Source: Apostichopus japonicus (lineage: Eukaryota; Echinodermata; Holothuroidea; Aspidochirotida; Stichopodidae). From it: a stretch of 64,000 bases of DNA. The notes under the pieces were generated by a model, which worked only from the letters and a program-made list of their open reading frames with translations, had not been told where the DNA came from and searched no databases. Below, in pieces: positions 10,777 through 22,789 of this stretch (positions are counted from its first letter, which is position 1; each line of letters starts with the position of its first letter). The position numbers and the translations under genes are program-made. The stretch lies in contig NC_092564.1 of NCBI RefSeq assembly GCF_037975245.1, forward strand, positions 10,082,484-10,146,483. Reading direction: 5' to 3'.

Positions 10777-13700
10777 TTAGTATGGCCTGTATCGGCCACC
10801 CCTGGTGCCTCTGCCGGCTCCCTGATCGTAACTACCGTAGCTGTCTCCACCATAATCACCGCCTCCGTAGGCACCACCGCCACCACCACCATAGCTGCCA
10901 CTATTGCCATAGCTGCTGCCACCGCCGTAGTTGCCTCCGCCAAAGCCGCTACCCCCTTTCCTGTAGTTATCACCTCCGTAACCACCGCCGTATGAATCAT
11001 CTTGATAATTATCTGCAAGAAGAATCAATCAGAGAATATGCCACTCAGTTTTAAAGAGAAAAAGAGAGACTTAAACACTAGTACCATCTAAGATTCTTCT
11101 GAACTTGAATTCAAAGACACAGCTAATCCTAACATTCCAACATCAGAGAATAAACTTCTCAACTGATTTTTTAATGAAAACGTCAACACTTTTTTGACAG
11201 TTTTGTTAACATTATACAATGCAAATATGTGATGGGTACCAGTCATTTCTGTAAGTGGTTTATTCTCACTTTGGGAATAATGCCTTCATGCCATTTCAAA
11301 TCTCTGAACATTGCCCTTGAGCCCTTTTGGAAAAGGTGAAAAATTGCTGTGGAGCCCTGCTATTCCAAGGCAATTACGAAATCATGCTAACAAGTTGTCT
11401 TGGCCCTCTCAAGCCCTGCTAGATGCAAAGATAGCTATGCTAGATATGGAAACCTAGCTATTTTGTATGCAAGTTTTATATTAGCCCCAAGTGACCTTTG
11501 ACTCCCACCAAAACAATGCATTCTTGTGTACTCATTAAAAAGAACTTGTTGAATGGACCTATCTTGAGATGGTACATGTTACTGCAATACGTTAGATAAT
11601 ACTCATTCGTGCAAACCTCTTCTGCATCCCTCACTTACTCCTGTACACAACGGTGTAACCACTGGTGACTCTTTGGGAATTATTACTTACCAAATCCTCC
11701 TCCACCTCCACCCCAAGCTGATCCTCCACCGTAGTTGTCAAACCGGTTTCCTTGATTGAAACCGCCACCTGAAATCATGGTTAAACAAGAAAACAAAACA
11801 ACATAGCAACACAAGACTTTCTCATGGATGATGTCATCTGGGCAATCCAGCTGAAAACCTCTTCCGTTTCTCGTTTCGTCAATCGTTAATAAACAGAGAA
11901 ACAAATATTTCTACAAAAAAGAGAGATTTTATGTACAGAGAAGTTTGAGAGCATAAAATACATTCAAATGTATCAGGTTTTGAAGTATCAATCAACAAGT
12001 AGGTTTTAATAGCCTAAAAGCTTTTGAAGAGCATTTTCCCAGATGACATAACAGACCTCTTGGGAGTAGCTGAAGGTTTGTGTCCAAAATAAGTTACATT
12101 CAATCAGCCATATCTTGAATTAAGGAGCAAAAAAAAATTGAGATGGGGTTTTCAACTAGCAGTGTCACATTAATTGTCACCAGAAATATCCTTTGATGGG
12201 ATATTCCGGTCACATCTAATGTGACCCTTCTATGGACTAGAAAAATATTCCACAAAGTTAGCTGAAAAACCGGTATTACGACGTCTTTTCCCCAACTCAA
12301 AATACGGTGACTGTGATATAGTGATTGTTACTTATTTTGAAACCTGAGTAATGAATGCCTACCTCGGCCACCTCGGCCGCCACCTCGGCCACCACCTCTT
12401 CCTTCGAATCCACCTCGTCCACCACCTCGTCCACCACCTCCTGAAATACAGTAAGGAGTTTTACATTTTTTAACTCAAGTCTGGATATCACAAGCAGCAT
12501 ATCACAACGGATAGCAAAGAATATTCACTGTGTATGAGAGTTATTACACATATTAATTTGGTGGCTAGCACATCAACCTTTAAGGGTAGGAGAACACGTA
12601 GGTACTTAGCAATTTCACTTCATGGAGACCATACTGTTTTCTGACAACAATTTGAACTTTTGAAGCCCTTTCAGAAACAGAGTCTTCAACGATGACATGG
12701 CTTAAATTATAGTGATGTACACCATGTCAGTAACCTGCTTGTTTGTAAACATATGATGAATCATGAGATTTGGTAACTTGGGTTCTATGTAGTATTCTAT
12801 CTTCATTGCATGCTGGACAATTGGTCAAGAGTCTGTCCCTATCCTTAAGTCAACACTTTATTATAAAGCAGAGAAAACTTACCTTCCATTTGTTCCTTTG
12901 GTGCTGCTTTCTTCACTTCCACATTCCTTCCACTCATTGTAAGTCCTTGAATAACTGAAAGTCAAGTTAAAAGACTTACTTGAGATGATAGCATTAAAAC
13001 TGTACAAGTCACTTCACCAATAGGTACTGTGTGTATATTGATGATGACAAATAAAAGCTTCCAACCACAGATTTGTGCAATCTGTGTTAAGAGCCTATGT
13101 GAGCTAAACTGATGACACCAAGCAAATTGCAGTTCTGATTGGTGGCTTAAATGTACAAAGATAATTTCTAAAGGCATAAAAAAGAGCTTTTTGTCGTGGC
13201 AGTGAATAGGAAATAAAACATGGACGAAACATCCTCAGCTCCTTCATGTTGAAAAAGAACAATGCAAAACCAATGTCATCTGGTAACAAAACTGGGATTT
13301 AAGAATTGTTAGAACCAAGTCGATAAACACCATCAGTTCGCAGCTTTAAATGAATGGAACAGATCTGCAAGCCAATTCCTTGCCACAGTTGTATGTGAAC
13401 ATTCAACAGTAACTTTGAACAAGATGTATTTATTGAGATATCATTTTTACAAGGTTTTCACAGTTTGACCTGTTGATCACATAATACCTTTGACCTGCAG
13501 AGAAAGTGAAAGGGGGCGTCTTGTACTCCAAATTAAGTGGATCATAACCTACGTATGAAGTTCATCCACTACAAACTTCCTGAATTACGATGCTTACACA
13601 TCAAGGTGCCAAATGCTCATGCCATCACCATTGATTCTTTTTGCCCAGGAATAAAAAATCCAGCAACCGGGAAAATTTCATAATTGGGTAACAACAGTGC

Positions 13701-16245
13701 AGGACAAACACAACTGGAGAAATGTTATTCTTTTATTTCATTGGTTAATTCACTGTTGAATGTATTATCTACACCTAAGTCATATTTAAAGTATCTCACC
13801 CATCAATACCAAATGTTGTTGGTTCATAGTAACAAGCACATGCAAATGACTAACTGCTTTCTCATATGAAATGGTCACAAAAGGTTTTACTCACTGACTA
13901 ACTTGTCCACAAAATCTTCATGTTCGAAGTCCAAGAAGCCAAACCCACGCAACTTTGTGGGATCATCCTTTCTCTTCAGCAGATCAATCTTTGTAGGAAC
14001 GATAGGTGCACACCACTGGCGAATGAGGTCTTCTGCTTCTTCTTCACTAATATTTGGAATACCTCCAACAAATATTTTCTTGACCTTCAAATGTCCAGTT
14101 CCAGACTGATCCTGAAATATTGGAGAGAAAGAAAGAGGCTCATCAACATTTTTGCAGAGGGCACTGTCATATCGGTCCTAATGTACTGTTTAATAATCTC
14201 TGATTTATAGAAGTACATTCGCTTGTAAAAATTTGAAAATATAGGCCATAAGATCTCTCCTTCAATAATTACGAACTAAGCAGTAAGTACACTTCAACTT
14301 ATGTTACCATTATGATCTCAGTCAAAGGGGGAAACTTGTCAAGATTCACAGAACTAGATAGGACCATGATAAATCTTTCAAACAGGCATACTTACATCTC
14401 GTGGAATGGCCCTCTTGATCTCAACTTGTTTTTCCTTAATCAACAAGCCACCACTTTCCCTTCGTGTTTCCAGCACGCTGTCTGTGGCTTCAACTGCATC
14501 AAAAGTGACAAATCCAAATCCACGAGAATTTTTTGTAACAGCGTCCCTGATCACGACACAATCAACGATGGAACCGTAGCTTGATAACACTTCCTTGATA
14601 TCCTCCTCTGATGATTTACGATCCAATCCGCCAATGAACAATTTTCGGAGAGATTCCAAATTGTTCTGCAGGAAGTAATTGAAAATGAAAACAAATATAA
14701 CTTTGATAATGATGATTAATTTCTCCATAATCAAAGGTTGTTCCTGTAACTATTCGTGAAAGTCTGTAGAGAAAGACTAATTCTTGATTTGAATATGATA
14801 TCATATATCAGTTTTAGGAAATTCATGCTTATTTGTGAAGTTAGGTTTCAGATTTTGCTCAATTTTCAACCACCTGTACAAAATTAAAACTTTGTAACGT
14901 CAATGGGTATGTATGTGAGAGTGTGCTTAATCCACACGCAATAGCCATAGACAATGGCTATGAATACCACTTTCATCTACCCTGGGCTTGTACGAGAATC
15001 TTGCACAATAGAGCTTCCAGATGTGAAAATCATGGGGAAAAATATTGTTGCAATAATGTTGGGAACGTTATGAAAATCCAGAGAGAAAAAATGCCGTATT
15101 GGCTCCAGTTAAGATATGCTACAGAGTGTTAGGATAAGTTTTGTCCCCCTGCAAGTTGGATATGCATCGGAAATGAAAAACATGCCAACGACGGATCGAA
15201 TGATACAGTAACGCTGTTGTTGGAAATTCAGAGGTGTAAATCTCGGAGGTAGAAGAGAAATCCTGGTATGCCTGTTTACAGGAGAGAATGGGCAATTTGC
15301 CATTGAAAATGGCACACACACACTAAAATACAACAAAGTGGCTATTCTTACGACTGTTCGTAAGAATAAATTCCGACTACGCATGCGCAGTTGCTATATT
15401 TATGACAGGAGAACTATTTTTTACGACCAGGAGTAACAATAATTTCCGGTTAGGGTTAGTGTTAGGATTGGGGTTTAGGGTTAGGGTTACCCCTACAACA
15501 TGGGCAGTTGCTTTATTTACTTTACTGCGCTTGAATTCGCCTTTGTCGTAAGAATAGTTTATAAATAATTGTTACGAATTGTCGTAAGAATAGCCACGGC
15601 CAAAATACAAACACATCCAGATTTTTGGAAAATTGTATTTTATTGAGGAAAAATCTTACTGTCGTATTAACTTCTAAAAATTTTACAAAATGCGATAAAA
15701 TAGTACTGGTTGGCAGCTCTGAGTTAGGCTAAATAATTACCAACGCTACTTATATTAAATATCCATCGATCCTCTTCCGAACCTAATCTATCCTGAGAAT
15801 CTACAGTCTCTATCCTGCTGGAGCCAAATTCTATAATTCTCCATCCTATTCAATAATTTCAATGTGCCCTTTCCCTTTTGTCTACAAATATTTATACTAG
15901 CTAGCCTAAGGCCTATATCTTATTTAAACGGGAACACAAGATACAATTATTTCAAAACTGAGGAAATTTCATGGATTATGCTACCTTACACTACGTTTAG
16001 CATGTAGTATTATTGGTAGCCTAGCCTTTAATGGTGGTATTAAACACTATGCCCAGCATTAGTAACTAGGCTAGTACGCTATCGCGCACACTACTGCCAT
16101 AGTCATACTCATGAACAAAGACGTAGGCCTAGGCCAATAGCCTAACGTGAGGCCTTCCCTATGCGGTCTGATAATGGCGGTTGACATAAAAAAAAAATTA
16201 GAACTGCATTTAATTTCTTACGCCTGAATCGCCGTTATGATCCAT
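10777..16245 (-). CDS. hnRNP A/B-type RNA-binding protein, paralog 1 (7 coding exons)
   Basis: Nuclear RNA-binding protein acting in splicing and mRNA handling (family knowledge). Coding exons: 16245-16222, 14665-14396, 14111-13895, 12954-12883, 12440-12363, 11768-11691, 11012-10777; total 324 aa. Frames join exactly: phase 0 at the first two junctions, phase 1 after. Exon 1 encodes only MDHNGDSG. RRM1 carries RNP2 KLFIGGL and RNP1 RGFGFVTF; RRM2 carries KIFVGGI and RGFGFLDF. Three Gly-rich exons follow: an RGG segment (GGGRGGGRGGFEGR), a GGGFNQGNRF segment, and a Gly/Tyr/Ser tail ending RGGRYRPY, which fits a PY-type nuclear import signal. The stop is 4 nt before a GTAAGT donor, so an intron lies in the 3'UTR. 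The RRM2 region with IRQWCAP is unlike the usual A1/A2 sequence. Family call firm; orthology to a named hnRNP is not. Confidence 0.9.
13440..13690 (+). repeat. TGACCTTTGACC-family repeat inside an intron of hnRNP paralog 1
   Basis: Shares 'acaaggttttcacagtttgacct', 'tcttgtactcca', 'tatgaagttcatccac' and 'gccatcaccat' blocks with the copy at 7801. The half-site pair here is decayed (TACCTTTGACCT at 13485-13496). It lies in the intron between 12954 and 13895. Confidence 0.6.
15334..15601. mobile_element. Small TIR element with telomere-like core, in intron 1 of hnRNP paralog 1
   Basis: About 268 bp. Inverted ends GTGGCTATTCTTACGAC and GTCGTAAGAATAGCCAC are exact complements. The 9-mer AAAATACAA lies just outside at 15325-15333 and 15602-15610, an 8-9 bp target duplication. 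The centre carries irregular TTAGGG/GGTTAG units (about 15445-15490), and further 'TTCTTACGA' and 'TCGTAAGAATA' copies lie within the ends. There is no coding frame. Confidence 0.7.
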
Positions 16246-17056
16246 TATTGTTTTTTCGAAAGGAGTTAAACGTCTCTCAGAAAGCCCTTTTCGTTCAGAT
16301 TGAGATGCTGGAAATAAGCAGGCTGGGTGGCTGTTTAATCACGCGGACTATGGTCACAAACTAACGACGACTGGAACCACGCTACCAAAGATCGTTTCAT
16401 TGATCAGACGCAATAGACCGTGGCCTTGGAAGTGCCTTAGTATGGAACGCCAAAAACTGACAGTTGATGTTAATGGCAACTTATATTAGAAGCATGTGGC
16501 CGTCATACACATAGAAAAGAAAAACGAGGTGTCCTATACTCATAGTATGTACGTTTTAGTTCCACCCTGCAAGCATGAACTCGCGAAGAAGCCTCATTGG
16601 CTTATCAAAGCCGCAAGCTGACCGACGTCAGTATCTAAGATTCATATTTAACGTCCATGACTATGGATTGTCAATTGTCAACAACTCTGTAAATTGACGA
16701 CATACATTGAATCTTGGAGTGACTCGAACTGGGGACCTTATGATTGGAAGGCCACTGAGCTAACACTCCGTAGTACGACATAATGAAAACATCTTCACAA
16801 CCCCACTCACCCCTCGAAACGAAAAACAGGTTTAATGAAACACACCTTTAATAATGTGATTTCGATGTTCATAGCACAGAATTACACCATCTAATGTATT
16901 ACTGTCAACTTGTGGGGAGTAGGTTCCCACACAAATAGGCCTACATACGGTTCATACCTGTTGGTTAGAAAGATATAATATTTTACGTTGGGTTTCGAAA
17001 AATTGTGTTATATTTGTGATTTAGGGCCTACCTGTTTAACACTATCCTCTTCGTGA
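16246..17056. other. Upstream region of hnRNP paralog 1
   Basis: Presumed 5'UTR and promoter region of the minus-strand gene. No TATA box or core element stands out. Apart from the tRNA-like sequence at 16715-16769, nothing else was recognised. Confidence 0.4.
16715..16769 (-). pseudogene. tRNA-like sequence lacking most of the D arm
   Basis: The minus strand begins GGAGTGTTAGCTCAGTGG, with an acceptor strand and a good Pol III A box, then goes directly to an anticodon-arm-like CCTTCCAATCATAAGG, a T arm with GTTCGAGTC (B box), and CACTCCA, which pairs with the start. The 3' half of the D stem-loop is missing and the anticodon loop would be 8 nt, so this is not a functional tRNA. It may be a SINE head or a tRNA pseudogene just upstream of hnRNP paralog 1. 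Confidence 0.5.
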
Positions 17057-17130
17057 GATATTATCAAAGGCGTAGGAGGCGGGGAGGGGGGGGGGGTGGG
17101 GGCTGCAGCCCCCCAACCAAAAGTTTTGGT

Positions 17131-17550
17131 GAAAATTTGGGCAATATGCTGAGAATTTTTCGGGCACCTACTGAAAGAAGAAAAATTTGCAGTGTGTTTT
17201 CCAATTTTTTTAATGAAAATTCGGGCAATATGTTTAAATTTTTCGGGCACCTACTGAGAGAAGAATAATTTGCAATATGTTTTTCAATTTTTTTTTTTGA
17301 TGAAAATTCGGGCAATATGCTGAGAATTTTTCGGGCACCTACTGAAAGCAGAATAATTTGCAATGTGTTTTTCAATTTTTTTGAGTGAAAATTCGGGCAA
17401 TATGCTGAGACTTTTTCGGGCACCTACTGAAAGAAGAAAAATCTGCAGTGTGTTTTTTCAATTTTTTGTGTGAAAATTCGGGCAATATGCTGAGAATTTT
17501 TCGGGCACCTACTGAAAGAAGAATAATTTGCAATGTGTTTTTCAATGGTT
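17131..17550. repeat. Minisatellite, about five copies of an 84-88 bp unit
   Basis: Each unit contains 'gaaaattcgggcaatatg', 'tttttcgggcacctactga' and a 'gtgtttttcaattttttt' end. Copies differ by a few substitutions and T-run length. The array makes three frames appear open on the minus strand; those translations (repeated FSRCPKN motifs) are an artefact of the repeat. Confidence 0.85.
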
Positions 17551-17639
17551 AAACTGATATTATTATTTTCGTAATTATTGTAACGACTTCCCCAATTATT
17601 ATAACCAATATGGAAGGGTAATAACACGGAAAATATAAC

Positions 17640-17795
17640 CAAAATTTTTCGCGCTCTCTGCGCGCATGCAACGTCTTAATGTGCATATCATATAGGCATT
17701 TAGTGGTTATTTGCATGTGGTGTAATAACCGATGAATACCTATATGATATGCACATGTGCGCGAGAAAAATTTTGGTTATATTTTTCGGGCAAGT
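17640..17795. repeat. Foldback inverted repeat
   Basis: The arm 'atataaccaaaatttttcgcg' (from about 17633) is the inverse of 'gcgagaaaaattttggttatat' (to about 17782), and 'gtgcatatcatatagg' is the inverse of 'cctatatgatatgcac'. The spacer between arms is about 50 bp. It may be a small element of its own nested in the 17065-17850 element. Confidence 0.7.
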
Positions 17796-17869
17796 CGTTA
17801 CAGCCTCCCCCCCCCCCCCCCCCAAATCAAATTGGGCTCCTACACCTATGGATATTATTATATGATTTA

Positions 17870-18570
17870 CATGAGTCACGATCACGTCTCAAAAAAATTA
17901 TCAGCATAAAATAAGTTACAATTAGTCCCTCAATAGAAAATAATGTCTAATGGTACATTTTTATCAATGCACAACAAAATCCCACCCCACCCCCCTCCCA
18001 GACCAGTTCAAAATTAGAAATCCGTAAGGTAAGCATCACGAGGAAGACAATTTAACTTGAATGAAATTATCACTAAATTCGATGAAGGCATGAAGGAAAA
18101 TTTAGTAGAACTTGCGATGTTCTTGATCATCTGTAAAATTTGAAAGGCATAGCGGTAAAATATACTTCTTTTCCCCGAGCAAATACATTTTGTGACCTAC
18201 ATATACTGAGCATGCACCTAATTGTGTTCTAAACCACGGTCAATCAACTTGTCTTGTGTAAACTGTAGGCATGTGTAAGTCGGGAGTAAAATCTGATATG
18301 TTTGTGTATGTGAATTTCCTAGTTTTTTATTTTTATTTATTTTCAATGTTCCATTGTTTTGCGTCTGAGATTAATCGGGCATATTTCGTTGTTATTGTAA
18401 TAGAACGCTATATATTTAGTTACGATTCTGTGAACTTGCCGGTTTCTTATTTAAATGTAGGGTTATGCCATTTTGGCATAGCTGGCATGCCTTAGACATG
18501 TAACCCCGCAGGAAGCCTTCCGTTCAGATATAGAAATCCGTCAAGGCGCGTGGGGTAGCCCCGAAATCTA
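17870..18570. other. Non-coding, no feature recognised
   Basis: AT-rich DNA with short incidental frames only. Confidence 0.45.
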
Positions 18571-18574
18571 TTGT

Positions 18575-18960
18575 TCTCTCTTAGTTTAGTTTAGTAGAAA
18601 AAGGGACCAGGAGGGACACTTAAGTCCCCATCAAGGACCCCATAGACTTAGAGAGAGAAAAAAAAACTGAAGACACGAACACTCAGACCCTATTACAAAG
18701 CATTCTTAAACCCATTGACACTACTTGCAAGTACAACTTTCTCAGGCAAACCGTTCCACTCATTCATACCCTTATTAGAAAAAAAGTTATGCCGGGCCTA
18801 CTATGTGACTTTTGGAGTTTAAGACAATGACCTCTGGTACGATAAATAATATCGTTACTTTGTTGACTTGTTGACGTACGTAACACGTTCGAAACTTTCG
18901 GGATTATTCTTAAGTACGTTTTGGGTTTCGGTTTTGCGGCAGATGACAAACACATTTCCC
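18575..18960 (-). pseudogene. 5'-truncated non-LTR retrotransposon: C-terminal RT fragment and 3'UTR
   Basis: The minus strand encodes a tail typical of CR1/Jockey-like LINE proteins: TRGHCLKLQKSHSRPGITFF, then after a -1/+1 slip in an A/T run, MNEWNGLPEKVVLASSVNGF and KNAL followed by a stop. The 3'UTR continues through 'cttgatggggacttaagtg' to 'ctaaactaaactaa'. The RT core and everything upstream are missing. A second copy of this 3' end lies at 42545-42705 in the opposite orientation. Confidence 0.75.
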
Positions 18961-19379
18961 TCCGGCTCTACATAAATGTCCAAGTTGCAACGCTCTTCCG
19001 CCAATCAAAGTATTTCTTTGCTTTCTGCTTGCTTCCCCTGAACTCTTGGACGGTCTGTAACTTAAAACACCAGTACTTAGTATTATTTGGTTTTAAGGTG
19101 TCTTCCTGTATATTTTAACACTGATGGCATCTCGCTAAAACGCATTATATGTGAAACATTTAGTACTGCATTCATCTAGTGTGCATCTGCAGTAGCAAAA
19201 AAGAATGCAAATTGCATAGAGGTTTCGATGACTTCATTGCATTAGACAGCTGCTTGTTAACCAGAAATAGCTGTCACAATATAAAAGGCTCGAATCACTA
19301 TTTTGATGTACAATTACACTATGGCATGGTAAAGACAAAAAACAATATGGGTCTTGTACTCAATGTGATGCGTCCAGAC

Positions 19380-20260
19380 ACTAAGTATGAAAAGTATCCA
19401 CGATTCCCATCGTTAGATACCAAGTAAAAGGGTTTTCCGAGTTTGACCTCTGGTGACCTCAAATGAGATTTGACCTCACAAGCAACAGGATTCTTGTACT
19501 CAATATTGTAATATTATAACAAGCCCGGCTCCTCCGACATGTAATATTATGTCGGGACTCGCGAGAGAGATGTACTGGGGTTATCTTGATGCCGTATTTT
19601 ATGCTTCTTCAGGAGACGTTTCGAACGGAAGATAGAAGAAAACAATGAGTTCTCAGAAAAACAAGTTGACAAGATAGGATTTGATTAGTGATTCGGTATA
19701 ATTTCTTCTCTGTCGATTCTCTTACAAATAAAACAAAATTACAACGATTTGACTCCGTCAATTACGCAATTCGAAGGAGTGATGAAATGGTGACGAAGTG
19801 AAGAACTTGCAGAAACATGTCGCCTTTTATACATTACTCCACCGAAAATCCCACTGCGCATAATCAAAAGGCAGCCAATAACCTGCTTATCCTACATTAG
19901 CTAACGATATAAAAATCATTGGATGAATGACTGATCTGCTCTGATTGGTTGGGAGTTTGGAAACCACCCCTTTTTTATATGGAAACTTCCAAACCACGTG
20001 AGAAGAACCTTCTCGAATGTTCTACAGACACATTGAATCTATTTTGGGAAAAGGCCCTGTAACATGATTCAATAAGATAGTTAAACTTCTCGTGGGAAAA
20101 CTGGATCCTTGACCTAGATAAATATATATGGGCCTGTACGGTCTCTCGATGGAGTTTTTCGGGAACATCAAAGAGATGGTATCACTATTTCATAACAATA
20201 GGGAAAATCCACATACCATGTATGAAAAGTATCCATGATTTCTACTATGATAAATCACGT
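19380..20260 (+). repeat. TGACCTTTGACC-family repeat split by a 0.7-kb insertion
   Basis: The left part (19380-19506) has 'agtatgaaaagtatccacga', 'gtttgacctctggtgacctc' and 'ttcttgtactcaat'. The family then resumes at about 20205 with 'aatccacataccatgtatga'. The sequence between (19507-20197) is foreign to the family. Confidence 0.55.
19507..20197. mobile_element. Possible solo LTR
   Basis: An insertion of about 691 bp with TGTAATA and TAACA at its ends, so a TG...CA terminus with a short imperfect inverse. It contains a TATA-like 'aaatatatatggg' near 20125 and a CCGACAT/ATGTCGG hairpin near the start. The flanking duplication is not clean, which leaves the class uncertain. No retroelement coding sequence is present. 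Confidence 0.4.
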
Positions 20261-20929
20261 TTTATAGGTTGTCAGGCCTCCACACTGAAAGATTTTTAAG
20301 TACTGGTTATTTGGCGACCGTGACTAAAAATCTACTCGCCAAAACGCAAAATTCACTGGCCACTATGACTGCTGTTCAAATCTCCATAGTACAGATATAC
20401 AAAATTAGAACTTTCTATGAACAAAGGTTAGGCACTAAAGCAGATACTTTTTAAAAATATTTGGCGAGGCCTGCCAGCCTGTTGTCTTTGGTAGAGATCA
20501 ATATGTAAGCTGAATACAAGGAAAATGTCCATCTCGGTTATCAGCTGCCAATGTGAATATTATTTGTCATATCTCAATGCTTTTTACTGGACTTCTTTGA
20601 AGTATATTGTTCATCCTGGCTATACGCTATAGCCTAGCGTGTCACATTCATAAAAGATTATTCATGTACCATCATCGAAACCACACTGCAGTTTTGCGGT
20701 CTGGTTCCTTTTAGGTTTGTGTAAATTGAATTTTACCTTACCCTTGTACGTACATGCAGTATGTGAAACTTTATTCACATGTAGGCCCAATGTACGGAGT
20801 GCTGATCAAATAGCGACATTGCCCGCTCAGCGGACTTGTATTACTCCTGCACCGGTTAGCTGCAGCATGCATGCATCCGGTAAATATGATACATATATAT
20901 CCACACCTGCTACGAATGCCATTTGCATC

Positions 20930-21215
20930 ACTAGTTTGCTGGTACTATCTAAGGATGCCCATAAGTTAATGTCCAATTGCCAACAACCTGTCCTATTCTT
21001 ATGAGGCCTAACCCACATGTTATCCCCAATTTGACCTCTGGTGACTCCGAATGACCTTTGACCTTCACAAGAAAACAATGCACTTCTTCTACTCCATGTT
21101 GTACACCTACTCACCAAATATGACATTGGTCCAAGCTTCCCTTCTTGAGATAGGCCTATCAAGTTTACAGGCAAGGCATCACACACTCACCTGCCTACAT
21201 GATTGCATAGAATAC
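20930..21215 (+). repeat. TGACCTTTGACC-family repeat with a perfect DR1 site
   Basis: Its start ('ctatctaaggatgccc', 'ccaattgccaacaacct', 'cctattcttatgag') matches 41700 and on. A perfect DR1 TGACCTTTGACCT is at 21052-21064. It continues to 'atgacattggtccaagcttc' and 'catcacacactcacc'. The frames called on both strands here are repeat translations. Confidence 0.7.
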
Positions 21216-22149
21216 GATTATTATTAAAACCAAAAAGCCTTTCATCCCTATGTGCTTCTTCAGTATTTATTAACAAGCTGAGGCATCAAACACTGACAAA
21301 TGGCTGCATAGATTCCTTTGGCCATTGTAAAGGTATCAATTTTTAAACTTCTTCTGCAAACCTCATTTTGGGTTTGGGTATTCCATCACCACTGGTAAAG
21401 AAAGGTCCAAATTAACTGTTGAAACAATTGTGGTGTTTCAGAGAAACTTTGAGTAAGCATGTCAACATTTCAATGTTTTAAAGATCTCTTGACGGAAAAA
21501 TGTCAGAAAGTTGACAGATTATAGGGAATATGAAACTTACATATGATCACTTCAATGCCCAGCACTCAAAAGTTTCGTTACCGCAGACAGAAATAATAAA
21601 GAGGGTGTGAAGTTAACTTGACATACTTGAATAAAAATGAAAATAAACAAACAGAAGGATTTTGGCTTTGCATTTCTGTATTTTCCCCCTTACAATTCTT
21701 TTAAAACTATTTTAAGATAACCGGCATATTTTAAATGCTTGTAGATCAGAGTGGGCTGTCAATATCCCATTTGACTAAAGAGGCTCTGGACCTTTAGGAA
21801 CTGCCCAACTGCCAGACGGCCCCCTGCTGCTGACAATTACGAGAATGTTGGACCCCCCCTCCAGAAGTGCACATTAAAAAATCTTGATACCTAGGGCCTA
21901 TGTACTTTTACACGAGCTAACCTTGAGTTGACATTATGTGTGTTCTCAATAGGGTAAACAACATTGAAATCAACACTAAATATTTCTATATGTTTCTAGC
22001 CATCGGTTCAATATGAGGTAAGTAAGAATGCTACATTCTATCCATTATTTTGGGGAGTAATTCCAGTCAATAGGTACGAGACAAACCCACGTTTTCATGC
22101 TTGTATGATACAGGAATTTTTAAACGATAAATATACTTAACTTGTGTGA

Positions 22150-22545
22150 AGAATTACTTGTTAACTTATGTGTGATCGACTGAAAGTGTTTCATATAACT
22201 GTTGTACCTATTGCTGTATCAACTCAATGCTGGTTTGCTAGATAAAAGAACCAAATACCAAAAACTCATGTAAATACTTGTTAACTTATAAATATTATTA
22301 CTTGTTAACTTATGTGTGATCGACTGAAAGTGTTTCATATAGCTGTTGTACCTACTGCTGTATCAACTCGATGTAACTATTTGTACACTAATAAATATGA
22401 TCCCGACCGATAGCGGTACCTATTGCTGTATCAACTCTATGCTGGTTTGCTAAATAAAAGAACCAAATACCAAAAACTCATGTAAATACTTGTTAACATA
22501 TAAATATTATTCCAACCGATAGCATTCCATATATACTTACTGCTG
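22150..22545. repeat. Irregular tandem repeat
   Basis: Blocks 'tacttgttaacttatgtgtg', 'gatcgactgaaagtgtttca', 'ctgctgtatcaactc' and 'aaaccaaataccaaaaactc'-type recur two to three times each with internal deletions. The longest recurrence distance is about 170-280 bp. No function was recognised. Confidence 0.7.
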
Positions 22546-22789
22546 TAACTATTACTATAAACTCAATGCTTGTTTTAATTAGAGAAAGGAACTCGATGTG
22601 AGTAGTGTTGAGTTTCTATCGCATGTATATTTTGAAGTCAAAACTGATAAACAGCGGGGCTCAGCTGATAACCTTTTTGATGAATACAAAGAGCCACAAA
22701 CGAATGCTCTCCAATAGCAGTAACCGGGTAAGGATGTTAGGTCACACTGGATACAGGCTGGGACTTCTTTCTCTAGCACTGTTCACTCT

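Larger units (their letters stand above)
17065..17850. mobile_element. hAT-like element carrying a minisatellite and a foldback
   Basis: About 786 bp, with ends CAAAGGCGTAGGAG and CTCCTACACCTATG inverse to each other with two mismatches. An exact 8-bp duplication GATATTAT lies at 17057-17064 and 17851-17858. G tracts follow the left end and a C tract precedes the right end, as in the other elements here. The inside holds the tandem array at 17131-17550 and the inverted repeat at 17640-17795. Confidence 0.8.

Noticed and set aside
10746-11054. Plus-strand frame rich in His and Arg over the last hnRNP exon
   Set aside because: It is the antisense of the Gly/Tyr-rich tail exon of paralog 1; the minus strand has the splice sites, stop codon and family match.
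17008-17642. Overlapping minus-strand frames with repeated FSRCPKN-like motifs
   Set aside because: They are translations of an 84-88 bp tandem repeat inside a transposon-like element, with frame kept open by the repeat length.
22150-22545. Possible CRISPR-like array (regularly recurring blocks)
   Set aside because: Unit lengths are uneven and the blocks abut without unique spacers; this is an animal genome and the pattern is an irregular tandem repeat.
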